Shown one piece after another: positions 53,142 to 63,352 of a stretch of 64,000 nucleotides of DNA (position 1 is its first letter; each line of letters starts with the position of its first letter). The notes under the pieces were generated by a model. That model searched no databases and was not told the origin of the DNA. It saw nothing but the letters and a program-made list of their open reading frames with translations. Where the stretch lies: the NCBI RefSeq assembly GCF_014652235.1, contig NZ_BMYK01000005.1, forward strand, positions 186,001 to 250,000, given 5' to 3'. A program made the position numbers and the translations under genes. Source of the DNA: Pseudorhodoferax aquiterrae (GTDB taxonomy: Bacteria > Pseudomonadota > Gammaproteobacteria > Burkholderiales > Burkholderiaceae_C).

Positions 53142-53857
53142 ACCTGCTCGAGCTCAAGGGTGTGCACACCCACATCGGCGCGTACCACATCCTGCACGGC
53201 GTGGACCTCGTGGTGCCGCAGGGGCAGGTCACGATGCTGCTGGGCCGCAACGGCGCCGGCAAGTCGACCACGCTGCGCACGGTGATGGGCCTGTGGCATG
53301 CCTCGCAGGGCCGCGTGGTGCTGGCGGGCCAGGACATCACGGCCGCCGCCACACCGCAGATCGCCGCGCTGGGCGTGGCCTACGTGCCCGAGAACATGGG
53401 CATCTTCGCCGACCTCACGGTCAAGGAGAACATGCTGCTGGCCGCGCGCGCAGCCAGGCGCGCCGACCAGATGGACGCAGGCCGGCTGCAGTGGATCTTC
53501 AAGATGTTCCCGGCCGTCGAGAAGTTCTGGAACCACCCGGCCGGCAAGCTCTCGGGCGGGCAGAAGCAGATGCTGGCGGTGGCCCGCGCCATCGTCGAGC
53601 CGCGCCGGCTCTTGATCGTGGACGAGCCCAGCAAGGGCCTGGCGCCGGCCATCATCGACAACATGATCGACGCCTTCGCCGAACTCAAGGCCCAGGGCGT
53701 GACCATCCTGCTCGTCGAGCAGAACCTCCACTTCGCGCGCCGCCTGGGCGACAGCGTGGCCGTGATGGACAACGGCCGCGTCGTGCATGCCGGCGCCATG
53801 GCGGCGTTCTCGGCAGACGCCGCGTTGCAGCAGTCGCTGCTGGGATTGGCGCTATGA
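53138..53857 (+). CDS. livF: ABC transporter ATP-binding protein (LivF-like)
   Basis: 239 residues. Walker A GRNGAGKSTTLRT, signature LSGGQKQMLAVARAI, Walker B LLIVDEPSKGL and His switch LLVEQNLHFA. YVPENMGIF is typical of LivF. Overlaps both neighbours as ATGA. Confidence 0.93.
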   Translation: MNLLELKGVHTHIGAYHILHGVDLVVPQGQVTMLLGRNGAGKSTTLRTVMGLWHASQGRVVLAGQDITAAATPQIAALGVAYVPENMGIFADLTVKENMLLAARAARRADQMDAGRLQWIFKMFPAVEKFWNHPAGKLSGGQKQMLAVARAIVEPRRLLIVDEPSKGLAPAIIDNMIDAFAELKAQGVTILLVEQNLHFARRLGDSVAVMDNGRVVHAGAMAAFSADAALQQSLLGLAL

Positions 53858-54828
53858 GCTTCGATTGGAAACCACTGGCACTCGTGCCCGTGCTCGCGCT
53901 GCTGGCCTTGCCCTTGGTCGGTTCTCCCTCGACCTGGCTCACGCTCACGGTGGCGGGCCTGGCCATGGGCATGATCGTCTTCATCATCGCCTCGGGCCTC
54001 ACGCTGGTGTTCGGCCTCATGGACGTGCTGAACTTCGGCCACGGCCTGTTCATCGCGCTGGGCGCCTTCGTCGCGAGCAGCGTGCTGGGCCTGATGGCCG
54101 ACTGGACCGGCTCGCAGGAACTGTGGCGCAACCTCGTCGCCGTGTTCCCGGCCATGCTGGTGGCCATGGCCGTGGCGGCCGCCGTGGGCCTGGCCTTCGA
54201 GCGCTTCATCGTGCGGCCGGTCTACGGTCAGCACCTCAAGCAGATCCTGATCACCATGGGCGGCATGATCATCGGTGAGGAGTTCATCAAGATGGTCTGG
54301 GGCCCGGCGCAGCTGCCGCTGCCCTTGCCCGAGGCGCTGCGCGGCTCGCTGTTCATCGGCGAGGCGGCCATCAGCCGCTACCGGCTGCTGGCGGTGGCCG
54401 TGGGACTGGTGGTGTTCGTGGCGCTGGCCTGGCTGCTGTCGCGCACCAAGATCGGCCTCTTGATCCGCGCCGGCGTGCAGGACCGCGAGATGGTCGAATC
54501 GCTGGGCTACCGCATCGGCCGTCTGTTCGTGGGCGTGTTCGTGGCCGGCAGCGCGCTGGCCGGCCTGGGCGGCGTGATGTGGGGCCTGTTCCAGCAGAAC
54601 CTGGTCCCGCAGATGGGCGCGCAGGTCAACGTGCTGATCTTCATCGTCATCATCATCGGCGGCCTGGGCTCCACGCTGGGCGCGCTGATCGGCGCGCTGC
54701 TGGTGGGCCTGATGGTCAACTACGTGGGCTTCGTGCTGCCGGTGGCCACGCAGTTCGCGAGCATCGCGCTGATGGTGGCCGTGCTGATGTGGCGGCCGCA
54801 AGGCGTCTATCCGGTGGTGAAGGTATGA
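53854..54828 (+). CDS. livH: ABC transporter permease (LivH-like)
   Basis: 324 residues, about eight membrane helices. Family segments: GLTLVFGLMDVLNFGHG near the N-terminus, an ITMGGMIIGEE stretch and IIGGLGSTLGALIGALLVG near the C-terminus. Forms the pore with the LivM-like permease. Overlaps both neighbours as ATGA. Confidence 0.93.
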   Translation: MSFDWKPLALVPVLALLALPLVGSPSTWLTLTVAGLAMGMIVFIIASGLTLVFGLMDVLNFGHGLFIALGAFVASSVLGLMADWTGSQELWRNLVAVFPAMLVAMAVAAAVGLAFERFIVRPVYGQHLKQILITMGGMIIGEEFIKMVWGPAQLPLPLPEALRGSLFIGEAAISRYRLLAVAVGLVVFVALAWLLSRTKIGLLIRAGVQDREMVESLGYRIGRLFVGVFVAGSALAGLGGVMWGLFQQNLVPQMGAQVNVLIFIVIIIGGLGSTLGALIGALLVGLMVNYVGFVLPVATQFASIALMVAVLMWRPQGVYPVVKV

Positions 54829-55892
54829 GCCGAATCCTGTCGCACGACCTGCCGCGCAGCCGCTGGCTGGCCGTGATCCTCGTGGCGCTGCTGCTGGGCC
54901 TGGCCTTCGCGCCCTTCCTGTTCCCGGGCGTCAAGGCGCTCAACGTCGCTGCCAAGGTGCTGGTATTTGTGGTGCTGGTCGCCAGCTTCGACCTGCTGCT
55001 GGGCTACACCGGCATCGTGAGCTTCGCCCACACCATGTTCTTCGGCATCGGGGCCTACGGCGTGGCGATCGCGTCCTCGCGCATGGGCGCGGGCTGGGAC
55101 GCGCTGGCGGTGGGCGTGGGCGCGGCGCTCGCGCTGTCCTTCGTGCTGTCGCTGGCCATCGGCCTGTTCTCGCTGCGCGTGCGCGCGATCTTCTTCGCGA
55201 TGATCACGCTGGCCGTGGCCTCGGCCTTCCAGACGCTGGCCTCGCAGCTCTCGTCCTTCACGGGCGGCGAGGACGGGCTGACCTTCAAGATGCCCGAGCT
55301 CATCTCGCCGAGCTTCGAGTTCGCCGAGGAGCCCTTCCTGGGTGCCTCGCTCGATGGCCGGCTGCTGTGCTACTACGGGCTGTTCGTGCTGGCCGTGGGC
55401 CTCGTGCTGGCGTTGCTGCGCATCGTCAACTCGCCGTTCGGCCGCGTGCTGCAGGCCATCCGCGAGAACGAGTTCCGCGCCGAGGCCATCGGCTACCGCG
55501 TGGTGGTCTACCGCACGACGGCGGCCGTGCTGTCGGCGCTGTTCGCCACGCTGGCCGGCGCCATGCTGGCGATCTGGCTGCGCTACAACGGGCCGGACAC
55601 CTCGCTCTCGTTCGAGATCATGGTCGACATCCTGCTCATCGTCGTGATTGGCGGCATGGGCACGGTTTACGGCGCGGCCATCGGCGCCACCTTGTTCGTG
55701 GTGGCGCAGAGCTACCTGCAGGACCTGCTGCGACTGGCCGGCGAGGCCGTGGCCGGCGTGCCCTGGCTGGCGGCCGTGTTCACGCCGGACCGCTGGCTGC
55801 TCTGGCTGGGCCTGTTGTTCGTGCTCTCGGTCTACCACTTCCCCACCGGCATCGTCGGGCGCCTGCGGGCGCGCGCGCTGGCGCGGCGCTGA
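54825..55892 (+). CDS. livM: ABC transporter permease (LivM-like)
   Basis: 355 residues, nine or so helices. Family segments: LLLGYTGIVSFAHTMFFGIGAYG, RAIFFAMITLAVASAF, GGEDGLTF, the cytoplasmic loop QAIRENEFRAEAIGY (contact with the ATPase) and IGGMGTVYGAAIGA. Second permease half. The oligomer-hydrolase gene starts 26 bp downstream. Confidence 0.93.
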   Translation: MSRILSHDLPRSRWLAVILVALLLGLAFAPFLFPGVKALNVAAKVLVFVVLVASFDLLLGYTGIVSFAHTMFFGIGAYGVAIASSRMGAGWDALAVGVGAALALSFVLSLAIGLFSLRVRAIFFAMITLAVASAFQTLASQLSSFTGGEDGLTFKMPELISPSFEFAEEPFLGASLDGRLLCYYGLFVLAVGLVLALLRIVNSPFGRVLQAIRENEFRAEAIGYRVVVYRTTAAVLSALFATLAGAMLAIWLRYNGPDTSLSFEIMVDILLIVVIGGMGTVYGAAIGATLFVVAQSYLQDLLRLAGEAVAGVPWLAAVFTPDRWLLWLGLLFVLSVYHFPTGIVGRLRARALARR

Positions 55893-55918
55893 ATTCGTTC
55901 AACCAGAGGAGACAGACC

Positions 55919-58036
55919 ATGCGATGCGAGAAGTTGCGGCCCATGCCGCTCTGTGCCGTGGCCCTCGCGGCGGCGACCCTGTTGGCGGCCTGCGGCGGCG
56001 ACGACGGCCCCAAGGCCAACGTCAAGCCCGAGTTCGTCGGTACGGTGACCATGCTCGAGTACGACGGTGGCCAGGACGACCTGCTGACCGCCGGCCTGGG
56101 CAAGACCGGCTTGGCGGGCGCCGCGCCCGGCTATGCCGATGCCGCCGCACCGCGGGCCGACGAATTGCGCCGCAACGCCATCTACAACAACTACCGCGCG
56201 CTGCTGGACATGACGGCCGCGGGCGGCTACGGCGTGCTCTACGGCCCCAACGTGGCGCTGGACGGCAGCGCCTCGCTGGGCGAGGGCAAGGTGGCCGGCG
56301 GCGAGTACATCGCCTACAGCGACGACGGCACGGGCCGGCGTAACGTGACGCTGATGGTGCAGGTGCCGAACAGCTTCGATGCGAAGCAGCCCTGCATCGT
56401 GACCGCCACCTCCTCGGGCTCGCGCGGCGTCTACGGCGCGATCTCGGCCGGCGAATGGGCGCTCAAGCGCGGCTGCGCCGTGGCCTACACCGACAAGGGC
56501 ACGGGCGCGGCACCGCACGACCTTTCGAACGACACGGTGCCGCTGATCGACGGCACGCGCGCGGCCTCGGGCGCGGCCGGCACTTCGGCCGCGTTCCGCG
56601 CGGCGTTGACGGACAGCGAGCGCGCGGCCTTCAACGCGGCCACGCCCAACCGCTTCGCGTTCAAGCACGCGCACTCGCAGCAGAACCCCGAGAAGGACTG
56701 GGGCCGCTTCACGCTGCAGGCCGTGCAGTTCGCGTTCTACGTGCTCAACGAGCGCTTGGGCGAGCGCGCGGCCGACGGCACGCGGCGGCAGACCTTCACG
56801 CGCGGCAACACGCTGGTGATCGCGTCCAGCATCTCCAACGGCGGCGGCGCGGCGCTGGCGGCGGCCGAGCTGGACGACGCGGGCTGGATCGACGCCGTGG
56901 CGGTGTCGGAGCCGGCCGTCGAGTTGCCGGCCGATCCGGGTGTGAGCATCCGGCGCGGCAGCGCCGCCGTGCCGGTCAGCGCGAAGACGCTGGTGGACTT
57001 CACGACCTACGCCCAGGTGTTCCAGTCCTGTGCAGCGCTGGCGCCGAGCCTGAGCGCCGCACCTTTCCAGTCGAGCTACGTGACGTTGGTCGGCGCCGTC
57101 GCCACGCAGCGCTGCACGTCGCTCAAAGCCAAAGGCTTGCTGACGGCGGCCGATACCGCATCGCAGGCCGAAGAGGCGCTCGCCAAGCTGCAGTCGTACG
57201 GATGGGAGCGCGAGGCGCAGGTGCTGCATCCCTCCCTGGCGGGCTCTGAGGTGGCCCCTGCCGTGGCTGTGACGTTTGCCAACGCGCTGGCCCGTGCCGG
57301 AGTGCAGGACCGGCTGTGCGGCTATGGCTACGCCGGCGCGAGCGCCCTGGGTGTGCCGCAGCCGCTTGATGCCGCAACGCTGGCCACCCTGTTCGCCACA
57401 GGCAATGGCGTGCCTCCACAGCCCAACAGTGTGCAGCTGATCAACGAGAACGCCGTGGGTGGCGCCGCGCGCGATCTGCTCTCGCGCTCGCCCTCGACCA
57501 ATGCCTTCGACATGAACCTGGACGGCGCCCTGTGTCTGCGCAACCTGGTCGAGGGCAACGACGCCTGGGCGCAGCGCCTGAAGGCTGGCGTGGACGAGAC
57601 GCGCCGCAACGGCAACCTGCGCGGCAGGCCTGCCGTGATCGTGCACGGGCGTGCGGATGCGCTGCTGCCGGCATCCCACACTTCCCGGCCCTATACCGCG
57701 TTGAACAAGCGGGTCGAGGGCGCGGCCAGCAAGCTCAGCTACATCGAGGTCACCAACGCGCAGCACTTCGATTTCTTCAACCAGGCGTTCCCTGGCTACG
57801 ACAACCGCTACATCCCGCTGCACGTCTACCTGAACCGCGCGCTGGACGCGGTCTGGGCGAACCTCAAGAACGGCACGGCGCTGCCGCCCAGCCAGGTGGT
57901 GCGCACCGTGCCGCGCGGCGGCACGCCCGGCGCGGCGCCGGCCATCACGGCGGCCAACGTGCCGGCCATCGCTGCCACGCCAGCCGCGGCCGACCGCATC
58001 GACTACGCCACCGGCGTGCTGACCATTCCCGACTGA
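55919..58036 (+). CDS. 3-hydroxybutyrate-oligomer hydrolase family lipoprotein
   Basis: 705 residues. Lipoprotein signal (ATLLAAC then GGDDG). The protein matches the D-(-)-3-hydroxybutyrate oligomer hydrolase family (3HBOH), which cuts dimers and short oligomers from PHB breakdown to monomers. The probable nucleophile is Ser306 in SISNGGG; VIVHGRADALLPASHTSRPY and AQHFDFFNQAFPGYDNRYIPLHVY hold the likely Asp and His in their short segments (HGRADALLP, NAQHFDFF). AGAGGAGA lies 6 bp upstream of the ATG. Its place behind a Liv-type importer suggests that the products are taken up by that transporter. Confidence 0.9.
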   Translation: MRCEKLRPMPLCAVALAAATLLAACGGDDGPKANVKPEFVGTVTMLEYDGGQDDLLTAGLGKTGLAGAAPGYADAAAPRADELRRNAIYNNYRALLDMTAAGGYGVLYGPNVALDGSASLGEGKVAGGEYIAYSDDGTGRRNVTLMVQVPNSFDAKQPCIVTATSSGSRGVYGAISAGEWALKRGCAVAYTDKGTGAAPHDLSNDTVPLIDGTRAASGAAGTSAAFRAALTDSERAAFNAATPNRFAFKHAHSQQNPEKDWGRFTLQAVQFAFYVLNERLGERAADGTRRQTFTRGNTLVIASSISNGGGAALAAAELDDAGWIDAVAVSEPAVELPADPGVSIRRGSAAVPVSAKTLVDFTTYAQVFQSCAALAPSLSAAPFQSSYVTLVGAVATQRCTSLKAKGLLTAADTASQAEEALAKLQSYGWEREAQVLHPSLAGSEVAPAVAVTFANALARAGVQDRLCGYGYAGASALGVPQPLDAATLATLFATGNGVPPQPNSVQLINENAVGGAARDLLSRSPSTNAFDMNLDGALCLRNLVEGNDAWAQRLKAGVDETRRNGNLRGRPAVIVHGRADALLPASHTSRPYTALNKRVEGAASKLSYIEVTNAQHFDFFNQAFPGYDNRYIPLHVYLNRALDAVWANLKNGTALPPSQVVRTVPRGGTPGAAPAITAANVPAIAATPAAADRIDYATGVLTIPD

Positions 58037-58043
58037 GCCTTCC

Positions 58044-58919
58044 ATGACCCCCAGTTCGCACTACGTCGTCTGCGCCGGCCGCGAGATCCACTACACCGCC
58101 TGGGGCGCCGCCGACGCCCCCGTGGTGGTCGCCTGGCATGGCCTGGCGCGCACCGGGCGCGACATGGACGAACTGGCCATGCACCTGGCCGACCGCTACC
58201 GCGTGGTCTGCCCCGACACCATCGGCCGCGGCCTGAGCCAATGGAGCCCGGCGCCGCGCGCCGAGTACTGCATCGCGTTCTACGTGCGGCTGGCCGAGGC
58301 ATTGTTCGATGCCCTGGACATCGCCAGCGCGCACTGGGTCGGCACCTCCATGGGCGGCGCCATCGGCATGGCCTGCGCCGGGGGGCTGGTGGCGCCGGGC
58401 ATGCGTGCGCGCATCCGCAGCCTGGTGCTCAACGACAACGCGCCGCAGCTGGCCGATGCCGCGATCGCGCGCATCCGCGCCTATGCGGGGCAGCCGCCGG
58501 CCTTCGCCAGCGTGACGGAGCTCGAAGCCTTCTTCCGCCAGGCCTATGCGCCCTACGGCTGGCTCAGCGATGCGCAGTGGCGCCGGCTGACCGAGACCTC
58601 CACGCGGCGCCTGCCCGACGGCCGCGTGACGCCGCACTACGACCCGGCCATGGTCGGGCAGTTCGTGGACCACCCCGACGACTACCTGCTGTGGGACGCC
58701 TACGACGCCATCGCGGCGCCTGTGCTGTGCCTGCGCGGCGCGCAGTCGGACCTCGTGCTGCCCGGGACGGTGCAGGCCATGCGCGGCCGCGGGCCGGGCG
58801 CGGCAGGGCGCCTGCAGGTCATCGAGGTGCCGGATTGCGGGCATGCGCCGGCGCTCAACGTGGCGTCGCAGCTCGATCCCGTGCGCGCCTTCATCGACGC
58901 GGCGCAGGCCGCCGCCTGA
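58044..58919 (+). CDS. Alpha/beta-fold hydrolase
   Basis: 291 residues. Oxyanion motif WHGLARTG, nucleophile elbow GTSMGG (Ser near residue 109), acid in LRGAQSDLVL and His in PDCGHAPAL. No signal peptide. The enzyme could be an esterase acting on the imported substrate. It begins 7 bp after the oligomer-hydrolase gene, so it is in the same operon. Confidence 0.88.
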   Translation: MTPSSHYVVCAGREIHYTAWGAADAPVVVAWHGLARTGRDMDELAMHLADRYRVVCPDTIGRGLSQWSPAPRAEYCIAFYVRLAEALFDALDIASAHWVGTSMGGAIGMACAGGLVAPGMRARIRSLVLNDNAPQLADAAIARIRAYAGQPPAFASVTELEAFFRQAYAPYGWLSDAQWRRLTETSTRRLPDGRVTPHYDPAMVGQFVDHPDDYLLWDAYDAIAAPVLCLRGAQSDLVLPGTVQAMRGRGPGAAGRLQVIEVPDCGHAPALNVASQLDPVRAFIDAAQAAA

Positions 58920-58934
58920 GCGGCGAGCGGCGCG

Positions 58935-59123
58935 TCATTCGGCCACCAGGACGAGCGGCTCCGGCGGCGGCAGCAGCCACTCGGGGCCGCGGCTGGGCGG
59001 CTCCGTGCCGCCGACCTCGCTGTCTTGGGCGTAGAGGGTCTCGTCGGCGTCCTCGCCGCCGCCGCATCCGGGCAGCAGGAGGGCGGCGAGCAGCAGGGCG
59101 GTGAGGGACGGGAATGCGGGCAT
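58935..59123 (-). CDS. Small lipoprotein (62 aa)
   Basis: A lipoprotein signal (TALLLAALLLPGC) is followed by a short acidic, proline-rich mature part (GGGEDADETLY, GPEWLLPPPEPLVLVAE). Not recognised. An in-frame ATG 24 bp earlier is possible. No strong ribosome site. Converges on the hydrolase gene with a 15-bp gap. Confidence 0.55.
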   Translation of the reverse strand: MPAFPSLTALLLAALLLPGCGGGEDADETLYAQDSEVGGTEPPSRGPEWLLPPPEPLVLVAE

Positions 59124-59494
59124 GGTCTGCAAAACTCGGCTGGACATGCTGGTTGGGTCCGCCGAGCGCCCGCCGGTTCTGCGTGCGTCACAGTCTCGCC
59201 ACCTTTGCACGGCAGCGCTGCGGCGGCGCGCCATCGCCGACAGGCGCTCTGCCCAGTGTGCATGCGGGCTGCGCGGGGTGAACGGTGCTGCCAGACCGCT
59301 TACCGATCGACACACCTCCGTTCAGCGGAAAGGGGCGCCGCCCGCCCCGGGCGACTTGTCCCTGCGCGGCGTGGGCAAGGCTGTGGACAAGCCCTTGAGG
59401 AACTCCGGCAAGCCTTGTCCGGCGCGGCTTGCGACGCGGTGCCTGCGAAACAGGCAGGGGTGCCGGGGGTGGCCACGCGCAGCGTCGAACGCCC
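59124..59494. other. Intergenic region without a recognisable gene
   Basis: 371 bp between the small lipoprotein gene and the tRNA terminator. Open frames on either strand are Arg/Pro-rich and lack ribosome sites. A single TGTGGACAA (59391-59399 region) resembles a DnaA box but is alone. It should contain the lipoprotein promoter; no clear -35/-10 pair is seen. Confidence 0.5.
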
Positions 59495-59532
59495 AAAAAA
59501 AAACCCCGCCACCTTGCGATGACGGGGTTTTT
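59495..59532 (-). terminator. Intrinsic terminator of tRNA-Thr
   Basis: On the minus strand AAACCCCGtCA pairs with TGgCGGGGTTT around TCGCAAGG and runs into nine T residues. It begins 5 bp after the tRNA CCA end. Confidence 0.9.
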
Positions 59533-59536
59533 GGTC

Positions 59537-59612
59537 TGGTGCCGGAGAAAGGAATCGAACCCTCGACCTTCTCATTACGAATGAGCTGCTCTACCGACTG
59601 AGCTACACCGGC
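59537..59612 (-). tRNA. tRNA-Thr (anticodon CGT)
   Basis: 76 nt, starting GCCGGTGTAGCTCAG with D-arm GTCGGTAGAGC, anticodon loop TTCGTAA (CGT), T-arm GAGGGTTCGATTCCTTTC and encoded CCA. The acceptor stem GCCGGTG/TCTCCGGC closes with one irregular pair; the anticodon stem has a mismatch at its top pair (27-43), which is tolerated. Reads ACG threonine codons. Confidence 0.95.
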
Positions 59613-59622
59613 GTAGCCCGCG

Positions 59623-59628
59623 ATTATA
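59623..59628 (-). promoter_or_regulatory. -10 element of tRNA-Thr
   Basis: A perfect TATAAT on the minus strand ends 10 bp before the tRNA 5' end. No good -35 hexamer is visible at 16-18 bp; that region overlaps the end of fbp. A GC-rich discriminator (CGCGGG) follows, as in stringently controlled promoters. Confidence 0.6.
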
Positions 59629-59631
59629 GCG

Positions 59632-60639
59632 TCATTTTTCCGTGTGGTAGCTGGTCAGGCGCTCAACTTCGTTTTTCGAGCCCAGGATCACGCTCACGCG
59701 CTGGTGCAGCTTGGTCGGCGCGATGTCCAGGATGCGCTCCTTGCCGTTGGTGGCGGCGCCACCGGCCTGTTCGACCAGCCAGGCCATGGGATTGGCCTCG
59801 TACATCAGGCGCAGCTTGCCCGGCTTTTCGGGCTCGCGCTTGTCCCAGGGGTACATGAAGATGCCGCCGCGCGTGAGGATGCGGTGCACGTCCGCCACCA
59901 TGCTGGCGATCCAGCGCATGTTGAAGTCCTTGCCGCGCGGACCTTCCTTGCCGGCCAGGCATTCGTCGATGTAGCGCTTCACCGGGGTGTCCCAGTGGCG
60001 CATGTTGCTCATGTTGATCGCGAATTCCTTGGTGTCCTCGGGGATGCGCAGGTTTTCCTGCGTCAGCACGAAGGAGCCCTGCTCGCGGTCCAGCGTGAAC
60101 TGGGCCACGCCGTCGCCGACCGTCAGCACCAGCGTGGTCTGCGGGCCATAGATGCAGTAGCCGGCCGCGACCTGCCTGGCGCCGGCCTGCAGGAAGTCGG
60201 CCTCCTGCACACCGGGGTGGTCGTCGGGCTTCTTGAGCACGCTGAAGATGGTGCCGATGCTGACGTTCACGTCGATGTTGGACGAGCCGTCCAGCGGGTC
60301 GAACATCAACAGGTATTCGCCCTGGGGATAGCGGTTGGGCACCACGTAGATGCCCTCCATTTCCTCGGAGGCCATGGCCGCCAGGTGGCCGCCCCATTCG
60401 TTGGCCTCGATCAACACCTCGTTGGCGATGATGTCGAGCTTCTTCTGCACCTCGCCCTGCACGTTCTGGGTTTCTGCCGCACCCATCACGTCGCCGAGTT
60501 CGCCCTTGTTGACGGCGAAGCTGATGCGCTTGCAGGCACGGGCCACCACTTCCAGCAGCAGGCGCAGCTGGGCCGGGATCAGGCCGTCGACGCGCTGCTG
60601 TTCGACCAGGTAGCGGGTCAATGAGACTTTCTGGGACAT
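59632..60639 (-). CDS. fbp: Class 1 fructose-1,6-bisphosphatase
   Basis: 335 residues. The metal and phosphate signature [10 protein letters not shown] is intact, preceded by ASEE, and the C-terminal [22 protein letters not shown] region (in blocks [16 protein letters not shown]) is typical. Catalyses the committed step of gluconeogenesis in the cytoplasm. It starts 22 bp after pepN; co-transcription is likely. Confidence 0.96.
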   Translation of the reverse strand: MSQKVSLTRYLVEQQRVDGLIPAQLRLLLEVVARACKRISFAVNKGELGDVMGAAETQNVQGEVQKKLDIIANEVLIEANEWGGHLAAMASEEMEGIYVVPNRYPQGEYLLMFDPLDGSSNIDVNVSIGTIFSVLKKPDDHPGVQEADFLQAGARQVAAGYCIYGPQTTLVLTVGDGVAQFTLDREQGSFVLTQENLRIPEDTKEFAINMSNMRHWDTPVKRYIDECLAGKEGPRGKDFNMRWIASMVADVHRILTRGGIFMYPWDKREPEKPGKLRLMYEANPMAWLVEQAGGAATNGKERILDIAPTKLHQRVSVILGSKNEVERLTSYHTEK

Positions 60640-60661
60640 CGGATTCCTTCGAGGTTGATGA

Positions 60662-63352
60662 TCAGTCCAATGCGCGGGTCACGACCTCGCGCACGTCGTT
60701 GGAGAGGTCGGCCTTGGCGGCCACGCGGGCCAGCGCCTCGCGCGCGGCCGTGCGGTAGGGCTCGGCCAGCTTCTTCCAGCGGTCCAGCGCACGCGCGAGC
60801 CGGGCGGCGACCTGCGGGTTGATGGCGTCGAGCTCGATCACGCGGTCGGCCCAGAACACGTAGCCGGCCGCGTCCGCGCGGTGGAAGCCGCCCGGGTTGG
60901 CATTGCAGTAGCTGAAGATCACGCTGCGCGCGCGGTTGGGGTTGCGCAGGTTGAAGTCGGCATGCTTCATGAGCTGCTTGACCGCCGGCAGCACGTTGCC
61001 GTTGCGGTCGGGGCTGCCGGCCTGCAGCGCGAACCATTTGTCCAGCACCAGGGCCTCGTCCTTGAACAGCGCATGGAAGCGCTGCAGGGCCGGAGCCGCG
61101 AGCTCGTGGGCGCTGGCCACCAGGGCCGACAGCGCATTGAAGCGGTCGGTCATGTTGCCGGCGTCCTTGAAGCGCTGGTAGGCCTTGCCGGGCCAGACGG
61201 TGTCGCCGCTCGTGCGTGCGGCCAGGCACAGCTGGGCCAGCGCCAGGCCGGCCAGAGCGCGACGGCCCGACGAACGCGGGTCGGGCTGGTAGGCGCCGTT
61301 GTCGCGGTGTTCCTCGTAGGCCCATTGCCAGTCCTCCAGCAGCGCCTCGGCGAGCTGCGCGCGCATGGCTTCGCGCACAGCGTGGATGCGCTGCGGATCG
61401 ACCACGTCCAGCTGCTCGGCCAGGTAGGTCTCCGACGGCAGCGTCAGCACCAGTTCCTTGAAGGCCGCATCGAGCCGCGGGTGGCGCAGCACCTCGCGCA
61501 TGGCGTCGATGAAGGCGGCGTCCAGCACCGTCTGGCCGTCGGCGAAGCCATCGTCGCCGATGGCCTTGAGCGCGCGGCGCAGGGCCAGGCGCTGGCCGGC
61601 TTCCCAGCGGTTGAAGGGGTCGCTGTCGTGCGCGAGCAGGGTCAGCAGCTGGGCGTCGCTGTAGTCGATGTCCAGGATCACCGGCGCCGAGAAGCCGCGC
61701 AGCAGCGAGGGCACGGGCTCGGCCGCGAGGCCTTCGAACACGATCTGGTGCTGCGCTTCGGTCATCACGAACAGCGCGGGCTGTTGCGTCTGCAGCTCCT
61801 GGCCATCGGCGCCCAGCAGGCCCAGCGCGACCGGGATCACGAAGGGCTCCTTGAGCGCCTGGCCCGGCGTGGGCGCGCAGCTCTGCGTGAGCGTGAGCGT
61901 GTAGCGGCCCGCGCCAGCGTCCCACTGGCCCGCGGCATGCACGCGCGGCGTGCCGGCCTGGCTGTACCAGCGCTTGAACTGCGGCAGCAACCGCGCGAGT
62001 TCGGAGCCCGGGTTGGCATCGGCGATCGCCTGGGCGAAGTCGTCGCAGGTCACGGCCTGGCCGTCGTGGCGCTCGAAGTACAGTTTCATGCCGGCGGCGA
62101 AACCGTCGCGGCCCACCAGGGTCTGCATCATGCGCACGACCTCGGCACCCTTCTCGTAGACCGTGACGGTGTAGAAGTTGTTGATCTCCACGTAGCTGTC
62201 GGGCCGCACCGGGTGCGCCATCGGGCCGGCGTCCTCGGGGAACTGCGCGGTGCGCAGCACGCGCACGTCCTCGATGCGCTTGACGGCGCGGGCCGAGGGC
62301 TCGGCGCACAGGTCCTGGCTGAACTCCTGGTCGCGGAACACCGTGAGGCCTTCCTTCAGGCTCAGCTGGAACCAGTCGCGGCAGGTCACGCGGTTGCCGG
62401 TCCAGTTGTGGAAGTACTCGTGGCCCACCACCGATTCGATATTGGCGAAGTCGGTGTCCGTAGCCGTGGCCTGGTTGGCCAGCACGTACTTGGTGTTGAA
62501 GATGTTGAGGCCCTTGTTCTCCATGGCCCCCATGTTGAAGTCGCTGGTCGCCACGATCATGAAGCGTTCGAGGTCCAGCGGCAGGCCGAAGCGGGCCTCG
62601 TCCCAGGCCACCGAGGCCATCAGCGACTGCATGGCATGCTCGGTCTTGTCCAGGTCGCCCGGGCGCACGTAGACCTGCAGCAAATGGTCGCCGCCCAGGC
62701 GCGAGCGGATGCGCTGCTCGCGCGCCACGAGCTTGCCGGCCACCAGCGCGAACAGGTAGCTGGGCTTCTTGTGCGGATCGACCCACTTGGCGTAGTGGCG
62801 GTTCTCGTTGCCTTCGCCTTGCAACGGCCCGTGCTCGACCAGGTTGCCGTTGGACAGCAGCACGGGGTAGGCCGTCTTGTCGGCCCGCAGCGTCACCGTG
62901 TAGCTGGCCATCACGTCGGGACGGTCCAGGAAGTAGGTGATGCGGCGAAAGCCCTCTGCCTCGCACTGCGTGAAGAATGAGCCGTTGCTGACGTACAGGC
63001 CCATCAGCTTGGTGTTCTTGGCCGGGGCGCAGGTGGTGAAGATCTCCAGCGCGAACGGGCCTTCCTCGGCCGCGGGCAGGTTCTCCAGCACGAGCTGGCC
63101 GCCTTCGATGCGGAACGAGGCGCCCTGGCCATTGACCAGCACGCGCGCGAGGTTCAGCTCCTCGCCGTCCAGCCGCAGGGCCTGGGCCGGCACGTCGGGG
63201 TTGCGGCGCAACACCATCTTGTTGAGCACCCGGGTCTTGGCCGGGTCCAGGTCAAAGCAGAGGTCGACCGTGTCGATCCAGAACGCCGGTGCCTGGTAGT
63301 CCTCGCGGCGGATCGCCACGGGGGCACTCTGCGCATCACGCAATTGCAACAT
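60662..63352 (-). CDS. pepN: Aminopeptidase N (M1 family)
   Basis: 896 residues, the usual length. GAMENKGLN substrate motif (about 275), zinc motif HEYFHNW with downstream [10 protein letters not shown] Glu (about 310-335), and the long helical C-terminal domain ending [24 protein letters not shown]. Cytoplasmic Zn-dependent enzyme removing N-terminal residues from peptides. Its start overlaps the HAD gene by 17 bp. Confidence 0.96.
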   Translation of the reverse strand: MLQLRDAQSAPVAIRREDYQAPAFWIDTVDLCFDLDPAKTRVLNKMVLRRNPDVPAQALRLDGEELNLARVLVNGQGASFRIEGGQLVLENLPAAEEGPFALEIFTTCAPAKNTKLMGLYVSNGSFFTQCEAEGFRRITYFLDRPDVMASYTVTLRADKTAYPVLLSNGNLVEHGPLQGEGNENRHYAKWVDPHKKPSYLFALVAGKLVAREQRIRSRLGGDHLLQVYVRPGDLDKTEHAMQSLMASVAWDEARFGLPLDLERFMIVATSDFNMGAMENKGLNIFNTKYVLANQATATDTDFANIESVVGHEYFHNWTGNRVTCRDWFQLSLKEGLTVFRDQEFSQDLCAEPSARAVKRIEDVRVLRTAQFPEDAGPMAHPVRPDSYVEINNFYTVTVYEKGAEVVRMMQTLVGRDGFAAGMKLYFERHDGQAVTCDDFAQAIADANPGSELARLLPQFKRWYSQAGTPRVHAAGQWDAGAGRYTLTLTQSCAPTPGQALKEPFVIPVALGLLGADGQELQTQQPALFVMTEAQHQIVFEGLAAEPVPSLLRGFSAPVILDIDYSDAQLLTLLAHDSDPFNRWEAGQRLALRRALKAIGDDGFADGQTVLDAAFIDAMREVLRHPRLDAAFKELVLTLPSETYLAEQLDVVDPQRIHAVREAMRAQLAEALLEDWQWAYEEHRDNGAYQPDPRSSGRRALAGLALAQLCLAARTSGDTVWPGKAYQRFKDAGNMTDRFNALSALVASAHELAAPALQRFHALFKDEALVLDKWFALQAGSPDRNGNVLPAVKQLMKHADFNLRNPNRARSVIFSYCNANPGGFHRADAAGYVFWADRVIELDAINPQVAARLARALDRWKKLAEPYRTAAREALARVAAKADLSNDVREVVTRALD

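Noticed and set aside
59385-59405. Single DnaA-box-like TGTGGACAA
   Set aside because: One copy, no AT-rich unwinding region and no replication genes nearby, so not an origin.
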